Of a stretch of 5,028 nt of DNA, positions 1-5,028 are shown piece by piece. Under the pieces are notes generated by a model, which did not search any database, was not told the DNA's origin, and was given only the letters and a program-made list of their open reading frames with translations. The first letter of the stretch is position 1, and each line of letters opens with the position of its first letter. The DNA lies in NCBI GenBank assembly GCA_945957185.1, contig CAMFKA010000156.1, positions 1-5,028 on the forward strand. The letters are read 5' to 3'. Source of the DNA: an uncultured Chlamydiaceae bacterium. Its GTDB lineage: Bacteria; Chlamydiota; Chlamydiia; Chlamydiales; Parachlamydiaceae. The translations under genes were made by a program, and so were the position numbers.

Positions 1-42
1 AGGCTCCGGTCTCGTGGGCTCGGAGATGTGTATAAGAGACAG
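1..42 (+). other. Sequencing adapter left on the contig end (Nextera i7 index plus read-2 adapter)
   Basis: This is synthetic library sequence, not genome. Bases 9-42 match the 34-nt Nextera read-2 transposase adapter base for base, and the last 19 bases (24-42, AGATGTGTATAAGAGACAG) are the Tn5 mosaic end used in tagmentation. Bases 1-8 (AGGCTCCG) match, from memory of the Nextera XT set, the i7 index N720 in adapter orientation. The order index, adapter, mosaic end, insert is exactly that of a library molecule, so the assembler kept an untrimmed read end. Biological sequence begins at base 43. Confidence 0.97.
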
Positions 43-1883
43 CGAGAGAATTGCTGCTCATTCTGCTCGCAAGAAAACTCCCCGGTCCGTTGATCCACAA
101 ATTGATCGAACTCAAAATCAATGATTCAGCGACGCATGAAGCGTTACGTATATGCGCCGTCAGGGAGCCCTATGTCACCGCATTGAATGTGGAGCGATTA
201 AATCTAGATGAAAATATGTTAGAGAGCCTTGTTGATCCCCTTGCCGTGGCACTGCTGGCAAGTCGTCCGATGGATGTTGTGGATTATTTAAAAGATTTTG
301 TATCGCCGAGTTCCGAAAAATTGAGACCCCGTGTCGTGGATGCCATGATAAGGAATGCTCCGGAAATTTTCGTCAAAAATATCGTTATTTTCGGCTTTCG
401 CAGAGATTTTAGAATTGAGATTGCCAAGAGAGCGGCTTTGACCGTTCCAGAAGATTTAGAAGAAGATCTGTCAGATTTTGAAATTAATGATGATGATATC
501 ATTTTTAGTTTGTTAGAAACGATTTCAGAAACAAAATCAGCAAATCAAAGGACTGTAAGTCCACCCCAAGCCTCAGCTCCATCATCATCTTCTGCACCTA
601 TGCCTATAGATAAGCCTATAAACACCACTGTAGATGCTTTAAGCGAAGCTTATGACGACCTCTTTATGCCTTTTATTGCAGATTGCTGCGACAAATACGC
701 GACTCCAAAGGTATTAGACCTCATTAAAGACTTCAAAGACAGCGGCCTCACAAAAATGCGTTATAGCAAAAAAGAACCTCCGCATTTGCCTTTTGGGTTG
801 GCGCTCAGAAAAAAGAAAAATTCGGATATCGTGCTCCAAATCTATGCTCACAAGGACCGCCACATAGGAAAGGGAACCTATAGTTCTATAAAAAGAGCGA
901 GTAAGATTCAAATCGACATTACCAACCAAGCGATTATGACTCCCGGCGTAGTAGGACGAACGGTAAAAGATCAATACTATAAGTACACTCTAGCAGGAAT
1001 AAAAAATCACCGTTTAGTCCTAAAAGCCATCAAAGAAAAATATCCGGATAAGCTTATCCATATCGTTCCCAAAATTAATTATCATATGCATCAATCCCCT
1101 TATGAGAATAAAAAAGACCGTCTAGAGACTTTCAACACCAGATATTGGGGTTCTATGCTTAAGCTCGAAAAATCTAATGGTGACGATAAGCCACCCATAC
1201 AAGGTGCTAGAGCTACTTTAAACGCTTTTGGCGAAATTGCTGAGGCTATCGGAATGATGACGGAGTCAGGTTACATTCACGGCGATGTTAAAATAGATAA
1301 TATCTTACTCGATGCGGAAGGAAGAGCATTTTTACACGATTTTGATTTCACACAACAAATTGGTTTAAAAGGCGGTGGAAGTGAATATTGGGTCTGGGAC
1401 CACTCTGCAGAGCAAGGGTTCATGACGCCCAATTCTGATGTTTACGGATTAGTGCTCAACGCTGTTATGTTGCTGACACCAGGATTTAGCCCGATGATAA
1501 CTTATAAAAGCAGAGATAAACCCGCAATCCATACAAATTTACAAAAATCGTTGGCAGAGACTTTTGAAAGATGTGTGATGGTCTCAACGAATATCGAGAT
1601 GAGAGCGACTTTAATGGATTTAAAAAAGCTTGGTTTGCAAGGAAACGAGTGGGAAGAGACATTAGAGAAAAATTTTCCAATCCCTTTTGGAGTGATGAAG
1701 ATCCTTAAAAGAGAGATGGAGAATAGTCTAAAGCTTTATGACAAGTTATCTGCTCTTAAAAGACCCCCACATAACCTCAAGGAGTGGCAACAGATCTCGA
1801 AGGAATTAAATTTGACATCGCCCGAGCAATTGCAAGCAGAGTTTTTGGAGCTGTGCCAGCAAGACGAGAAATTGCATGGATAA
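43..1883 (+). CDS. Kinase-like paralogue, copy 1, 5'-truncated by the contig edge
   Basis: The protein has an alpha-helical region followed by a divergent protein-kinase-like domain; its substrate is unknown and I recognise no named gene. Numbering codons from the TTG at 51: helical region 1-125, acidic stretch about 126-163, Ser/Pro linker about 165-190, conserved block with DCC and LPFGLALRKKKN about 195-260. The kinase-like core follows: Gly-rich loop IGKGTYS (272-278), catalytic loop HGDVKIDN (410-417), DFD (430-432), APE-like Glu 454 and alpha-F Asp 463. The tail contains NFPIPFG and LTSPEQLQAEF. The spacings D412-N417 (5), N417-D430 (13) and D430-E454 (24) equal those of PKA. The frame is open upstream of TTG 51 through the genomic start at 43 and aligns there with residue 337 of copy 2 (RE-L/S-LL), so the TTG is internal and about 336 residues are missing. 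The stop is TAA 1881-1883. No membrane segment is seen. Catalytic activity is uncertain because a beta-3 Lys and alpha-C Glu pair cannot be assigned with confidence. Confidence 0.85.
45..1883 (+). repeat. Upstream unit of a tandem gene duplication (partner 3159-4881)
   Basis: Bases 45-1883 and about 3159-4881 are diverged copies of the same sequence. The offset is 3114 bases at the upstream end (R/E codons at 45 and 3159). It becomes 3006 after the acidic segment, 3000 throughout the kinase region (for example 861 with 3861, 1278 with 4278, 1671 with 4671) and 2998 at the TAA triplets (1881 and 4879). By eye, protein identity is roughly 60-70 percent in the best blocks and lower in the helical part. 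There are no transposase, terminal repeats or target duplications, so this looks like an old tandem duplication rather than a mobile element. Confidence 0.85.
426..539 (+). other. Acidic segment present in copy 1 and absent from copy 2
   Basis: Between the shared Ile codon (420 in copy 1, 3534 in copy 2) and the shared Asn codon (543 and 3549), copy 1 has 36 more codons than copy 2. The extra stretch is rich in Asp and Glu (EDLEEDLSDFEINDDD). It sits just before a 19-base identity (AATCAAAGGACTGTAAGTC) that restores the alignment at the start of the Ser/Pro linker. The length difference is a multiple of three, so both frames are preserved. Whether it was gained by copy 1 or lost from copy 2 cannot be told from two sequences. 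Confidence 0.75.
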
Positions 1884-1972
1884 CCCCCTCCAGAGAATTG
1901 TATAAGCGTCAATCCGATTCATTATATTTTTTATGTTATTGAAAATTAACAACCAACGAAAGGAGCAGGATA

Positions 1973-2004
1973 ACGCGGAGACGCGGGGACGCTGAGGCGC
2001 GGAG
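1973..2004 (+). repeat. Four tandem GC-rich octamers, consensus ACGCGGAG
   Basis: The four units read ACGCGGAG, ACGCGGGG, ACGCTGAG and GCGCGGAG in perfect 8-base register. The later three differ from the first by one, one and one base respectively. The block is strikingly GC- and purine-rich against AT-rich flanks and is followed by ATTTTT (2005-2010). Its reverse complement is not nearby, so it does not form a strong terminator stem; only a 3-bp CGC/GCG stem at 1990-1999 is possible. Similar GC-rich short tandem repeats occur between genes in various bacteria (from memory); a role here is unknown. Confidence 0.8.
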
Positions 2005-2083
2005 ATTTTTCTATCGTTCCTTGAAGATTGATTTTAATAATTTAAACAAGGAAATGAATCTCGCATCTCGTTCAAACTTCAAG

Positions 2084-2130
2084 CATGATACACATAACAA
2101 TTACAAATTAAGATGTTTAGGTGTATGATG
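2084..2130. repeat. Imperfect inverted repeat upstream of copy 2
   Basis: CATGATACAC (2084-2093) is the reverse complement of GTGTATGATG (2121-2130) apart from one G-G mismatch (2087 with 2127). After a further mismatch (2094 with 2120), bases 2095-2097 pair with 2117-2119. This gives 12 pairs in 14-base arms around a 19-base loop (2098-2116). It ends 20 bases before ATG 2151, so it could be an operator for a dimeric regulator or a hairpin in the leader RNA. It is AT-rich and could also be chance. Confidence 0.45.
2101..2129 (+). promoter_or_regulatory. Weak sigma-70-type promoter candidate for copy 2
   Basis: TATGAT (2124-2129) matches the -10 consensus at five of six positions. TTACAA (2101-2106) lies 17 bases upstream but matches the -35 consensus at only three. 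Transcription would start near 2136, giving a short leader of about 15 bases to ATG 2151 or 30 bases to ATG 2166. The -10 lies inside the right arm of the inverted repeat 2084-2130, so a protein bound there would block it. An upstream promoter before copy 1 is equally possible but lies outside the window. Confidence 0.25.
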
Positions 2131-2150
2131 GAACCTGAACAAAAAATCAC

Positions 2151-4925
2151 ATGACAGGTTCCAATATGTCTTCATCCTATTCTTATACGCAATTTAATGC
2201 CGTTCCTTCCAACCATATTATTGTGTCGTTTCCTTCTAGCTCCCAGGAAAACGTAATTCACACTCAGCTGGACAAGACGATTACATCTCTGAAAGCAATG
2301 TTAACAAGTCATGTCATCGACATCGAAAAAGCGCGCAAAAAACTGTCTAAGATCGAAATTCTTACTCCACAATGCTCTGATGGTATCAGTGCTGCAAAGG
2401 TGAAGACAAACTTATACACTTTGGAGAGAGATTACAAGATCGAGCTGGACATCATCAAGAAACTTGCCGCCAAAGAAATCAATAGCGGTACGGTGAATTT
2501 TGACAACACCAAAGAATTTGAAATTGACATCTCTCCCCAAGAACTTGGAAAGATGTGTGCAATTCGTGTGATAAGGAGCACCGCCAAATTAGAATCTCGC
2601 GAAGCGAAACAGAAATTTCTCGAAGAAGCAGAGGTCACACTCAAATTTCAAAATTTCAGTCGCGCCGAAACACGTGAATTCAATGGAGCATTTCTAAAAG
2701 CAATCACCGGTGCAAATTCACGAATTCTTCTTGATCTTTTCCTTCACTTTGATCTTGACGACGAAACCAAGCTGGATTTAATCATAAAGTTTTACAGAGC
2801 GAACTTAGATATCACTGCATTCTTTAAAACAAACCTCATCACAGCTCTCGATTTGAGTAAAGATTCCATGATCTTGCTTAGCAAAGAAATATTAGGCGAT
2901 CCTATCCTAACACGCCGTTTGCCAGCCTCGTCATTCCTAAATGCTTTGATCTTTAAAATCGGGGAAAATGAAGCTTATAAATTCTGTCTTGAACATGCGA
3001 GCGTGAAGTTCATCGACTACCTTGAAATTCCAAAAGTTAAACATTTGCTCGATAGCGATCTCGAGTTTTATCAAAGCTTCACCAACGACTTACTCGGAAA
3101 AAATCCCAGTTTTTTGTTGAACTCGTTGCAATATTTCCTTCCAAGTGACCCGTCTTTAAGAGAATCGCTATTGATAGAACTCGCCATGCGGCTTCCCGAC
3201 CTACTGATAGATAAGCTTATCACTCTCAAATTAAATGACTCGTCGACTTATAAAGCTTTGCGCATATGTGTCGAAAAAGCCTCTCTTGATGCAGCATTTG
3301 GGCTGGAACGGTTAAACCTGGATGAAAGTGTGATCGATACCCTTACAGATCCTATGGCTGTAGGACTGATGTCAAGTCGTCCACAAGTTATTGTACACTA
3401 TTTACAAAATTTGAAATTTCCTCCTTTCGGAAAATTTAGATCTCGTGTCGCGAAAGCTATGATAAAGAACGCTCCGGACATTTTCGTCAAAAACATCGCT
3501 ATTTTCGGCTATGGCGGGTCTTTTAGAGTTCAAATAGCAAATTTATCGAATCAAAGGACTGTAAGTCTACCCTCGTCTTCAGGACCCACTTCCTCTTCCA
3601 CACCTGTGGATGAATCCCATCAATCTATCGAAGCGTCTTTAAGTGCTGCTTATAAGGATCTTTTTTCAGATTTCGTGGCCGATTGCTGTAATAAATACGC
3701 TACGCCACAGGTGAGGCAGCTTATCAACGATTTCAGAAACAGCGACCTCACAAAAATCCGTTACAGCAAAAAGGAGTCTCCGTTTTTGCCTTTTGGTTTG
3801 GCTTTAAGGAAAAAGAAAAATTTGGATATCGTTGTTCAAATCTACGCTCACGCGAATGAGTATCTGGGCGACGGTCATTATAGCGCTGTCAAAAAATCTA
3901 GTAAAATCCAAATTAATGCTACTAATCAGTCGGTGGTGACTCCGGGAGTGGTTGGTCGCACCAAAAAGGGCACGAATAATAAATACATTTTAGAAGGGAT
4001 AAAAAACCACCGTCTTATTCTAAAAGCCCTCAAACAGAAATATCCAGAGAAACTTATCCATATCGTCCCCAAAATCAATTATCAAGAATACCGGACAATC
4101 ACAAATCCAAAAAACCATCGCGTAGAAACTTTCAACACCAGATATTGGGGTTCTTTTATAAAAGTTGGAATTCTTGATAGTGCCGATAAGCCTCCCATAC
4201 GAGGTGTTAGAGCGGTCTTAAATGCTTTTTCTCAAATTGCTGAGGCTATAGGAATGATGACGGAGTTAGGTTACGTTCATGGCGATGTCAAACTGGATAA
4301 TATCTTACTCGATCAGGAAGGGAGAGCTTTTTTACACGATTTTGATTACACCCAAAAAATGGGAGTACGACAAGGCGTATGCAGTTACTTTGCTTGGGAT
4401 CACGCTGCAGAGACCGGAATTGTAACTCCAAATTCTGATCTTTACGGATTAGTCGTTAACGCTGCAAGGCTGGTGGTACCCGGACTAGATAAAATTTTCC
4501 CGTTTAAGAACGACGATAAAAGCATACTTTATAAAAAGTTGAGCACCTCGTTTATAGAGACTTTTGAAGAATGTCTGATGGCATCAACGAAACTCAATAT
4601 GATAAAAACATTGTTAGAACTTAAAAAGTTAAGTCTGCAAGGAGCAGAGTGGGAAAAGTGTCTAGAGGACAATTTTCCAATCCCTTTTGGGATGTTGAAG
4701 ATCCTTAAGCGAGAAGTGGATAACAGTCTAAACTTGTTAAAGCATTTACCTTGTATTGCAAGGACTCCAACTAGCCACGAAGAGTGGCTGTCGATCACGA
4801 AGGAATTAAATTTGACCTCGCCGGCGAAATTGCAAGCGGAATTTATGGAGCTTTGCGAAAAGGATAAGCAGCACAGGCTAACTCAACCCCCTCGTCCCCT
4901 ACTCAAGATGCCCCCACGCGTGTGA
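2151..4925 (+). CDS. Kinase-like paralogue, copy 2, full length (924 aa), possible secreted effector
   Basis: This is the complete member of the tandem pair. Residues 1-32 contain ten Ser and no Lys, Arg, Asp or Glu, which resembles a type III secretion signal (inference). Residues about 36-115 are charged and helical, possibly coiled coil. About 120-460 is an all-helical region, 462-495 a short Ser/Pro/Thr linker, and 497-560 a conserved block with DCC (511-513) and LPFGLALRKKKN (546-557). The kinase-like core has Gly loop LGDGHYS (572-578), possible beta-3 Lys K606 in VVGRTKK, HGDVKLDN (710-717), DFD (730-732), Glu 754 in the APE position and alpha-F Asp 763. Spacings D712-N717, N717-D730 and D730-E754 equal PKA. 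The Arg of HRD is replaced by Gly (non-RD). DFD with HGD also occurs in APH/choline-kinase-like folds, but Glu 754 and Asp 763 favour the protein-kinase side. The tail has NFPIPFG (841-847). The start may instead be ATG 2166, which has AGG seven bases upstream. Substrate is unknown. Confidence 0.88.
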   Translation: MTGSNMSSSYSYTQFNAVPSNHIIVSFPSSSQENVIHTQLDKTITSLKAMLTSHVIDIEKARKKLSKIEILTPQCSDGISAAKVKTNLYTLERDYKIELDIIKKLAAKEINSGTVNFDNTKEFEIDISPQELGKMCAIRVIRSTAKLESREAKQKFLEEAEVTLKFQNFSRAETREFNGAFLKAITGANSRILLDLFLHFDLDDETKLDLIIKFYRANLDITAFFKTNLITALDLSKDSMILLSKEILGDPILTRRLPASSFLNALIFKIGENEAYKFCLEHASVKFIDYLEIPKVKHLLDSDLEFYQSFTNDLLGKNPSFLLNSLQYFLPSDPSLRESLLIELAMRLPDLLIDKLITLKLNDSSTYKALRICVEKASLDAAFGLERLNLDESVIDTLTDPMAVGLMSSRPQVIVHYLQNLKFPPFGKFRSRVAKAMIKNAPDIFVKNIAIFGYGGSFRVQIANLSNQRTVSLPSSSGPTSSSTPVDESHQSIEASLSAAYKDLFSDFVADCCNKYATPQVRQLINDFRNSDLTKIRYSKKESPFLPFGLALRKKKNLDIVVQIYAHANEYLGDGHYSAVKKSSKIQINATNQSVVTPGVVGRTKKGTNNKYILEGIKNHRLILKALKQKYPEKLIHIVPKINYQEYRTITNPKNHRVETFNTRYWGSFIKVGILDSADKPPIRGVRAVLNAFSQIAEAIGMMTELGYVHGDVKLDNILLDQEGRAFLHDFDYTQKMGVRQGVCSYFAWDHAAETGIVTPNSDLYGLVVNAARLVVPGLDKIFPFKNDDKSILYKKLSTSFIETFEECLMASTKLNMIKTLLELKKLSLQGAEWEKCLEDNFPIPFGMLKILKREVDNSLNLLKHLPCIARTPTSHEEWLSITKELNLTSPAKLQAEFMELCEKDKQHRLTQPPRPLLKMPPRV
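2156..2168 (+). promoter_or_regulatory. Possible ribosome binding site for the alternative start ATG 2166
   Basis: AGG at 2156-2158 lies seven bases before an in-frame ATG at 2166, a normal spacing, while ATG 2151 has no purine-rich motif in front of it (GAACAAAAAATCAC). An in-frame TGA at 2136-2138 rules out any start further upstream. Using ATG 2166 shortens the protein by five residues (919 aa) and changes no domain. The motif is only three bases, so the choice stays open. Confidence 0.35.
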
Positions 4926-5028
4926 ATCAAAGTGTTACCGACGTGAGTGTGGCTATTTCTGGTTGAAGTGAAGTGTGTCCTATGCCGCGGATGCGGCTAA
5001 AGCATGTAGCCACATGCGCAAGCGTGTG
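4926..5028. other. Non-coding 3' flank of copy 2 with clustered hairpins
   Basis: No gene is recognisable in these 103 bases before the contig end. Perfect stems are GCCGC/GCGGC (4984-4988 with 4993-4997, loop GGAT) and GCATGT/ACATGC (5002-5007 with 5012-5017, loop AGCC). CACATGC/GCGTGTG (5011-5017 with 5022-5028, one T-G pair) is closed by a GCAA loop of the GNRA type. TGTGGCTA (4948-4955) is also the exact complement of TAGCCACA (5007-5014). No U-run follows within the window, so these are not clearly a terminator. Confidence 0.5.

Larger units (their letters stand above)
1884..2150. other. Intergenic region between the paralogues
   Basis: These 267 bases contain no credible gene. They hold an AT-rich stretch (about 1918-1955), the GC-rich octamer repeats, a T tract (2006-2010) and an inverted repeat next to gene 2. 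No stem followed directly by a U-run is visible after the stop of copy 1, so I cannot assign an intrinsic terminator. The two genes may therefore be co-transcribed or separated by a terminator of another type. Confidence 0.6.

Noticed and set aside
24..42. Tn5 transposon end
   Set aside because: The 19-bp mosaic end is the hyperactive engineered version and sits inside a Nextera adapter with an index, so it comes from library preparation, not from a transposon.
51..53. TTG start codon for the first gene
   Set aside because: The frame is open upstream to the genomic start at 43 and aligns with the middle of the full-length paralogue.
284..502. Reverse-strand open frame
   Set aside because: It lies antisense within a conserved coding region and has no recognisable domain; the same applies to reverse frames at 714-974, 1486-1680, 2432-2644 and 4529-4798.
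553..560. GTAAGT resembling a eukaryotic splice donor, also present in copy 2
   Set aside because: The reading frame continues through it in both copies with conserved protein on each side, so no intron is needed.
1884..1960. Intrinsic terminator after copy 1
   Set aside because: I found no stem longer than about four pairs followed by a U-run; the T-rich stretch at 1925-1932 has no hairpin before it.
1973..2004. CRISPR array
   Set aside because: The units are 8 bases with no spacers, and no cas gene is nearby.
4926..5028. tRNA or other known RNA gene
   Set aside because: The stems do not fit a cloverleaf and no T-loop or CCA-type end is visible.

Overview
The window is a contig end from what looks like a moderately AT-rich bacterial genome. 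It carries two large, intron-free paralogous genes in tandem on the + strand, one cut by the contig edge and one complete. Gene content and style (long helical proteins with a Ser-rich N terminus and a eukaryotic-like kinase fold, tandemly duplicated) resemble the effector-type families of amoeba- or host-associated intracellular bacteria such as Parachlamydia-like Chlamydiae or Legionellales. That placement is inference from style only: no housekeeping or rRNA marker is present.

Layout: bases 1-42 are not biology. They are a Nextera i7 index (1-8) followed by the Nextera read-2 adapter ending in the 19-bp Tn5 mosaic end (24-42). Genomic sequence starts at base 43, inside an open reading frame, so the first gene (43-1883) lacks its true start. 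Comparison with its neighbour suggests about 336 N-terminal residues (about 1 kb) are missing. A 267-bp intergenic region (1884-2150) holds four GC-rich octamer repeats (1973-2004), an imperfect inverted repeat (arms 2084-2097 and 2117-2130) and a weak promoter candidate. The second gene (2151-4925, 924 codons) is complete. The last 103 bases (4926-5028) are non-coding and contain three short hairpins, two of them mutually exclusive.

The two proteins share an alpha-helical N-terminal region, a Ser/Pro-rich linker, a conserved block containing LPFGLALRKKKN, and a divergent protein-kinase-like domain. That domain has a Gly-rich loop, an HGDVKxDN catalytic loop, DFD in place of DFG, a Glu at the APE position and an alpha-F Asp. 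A conserved C-terminal tail with NFPIPFG follows. In the kinase region the copies lie exactly 3000 bases apart. They differ by a 38-codon acidic and linker length difference upstream of the kinase domain and by a shifted stop codon that adds a 14-residue Pro/Arg-rich tail to copy 2.

The genes probably act as paired, diverged paralogues of one kinase-like family. Secretion into a host is plausible from the first 32 residues of copy 2, but it is unproven.
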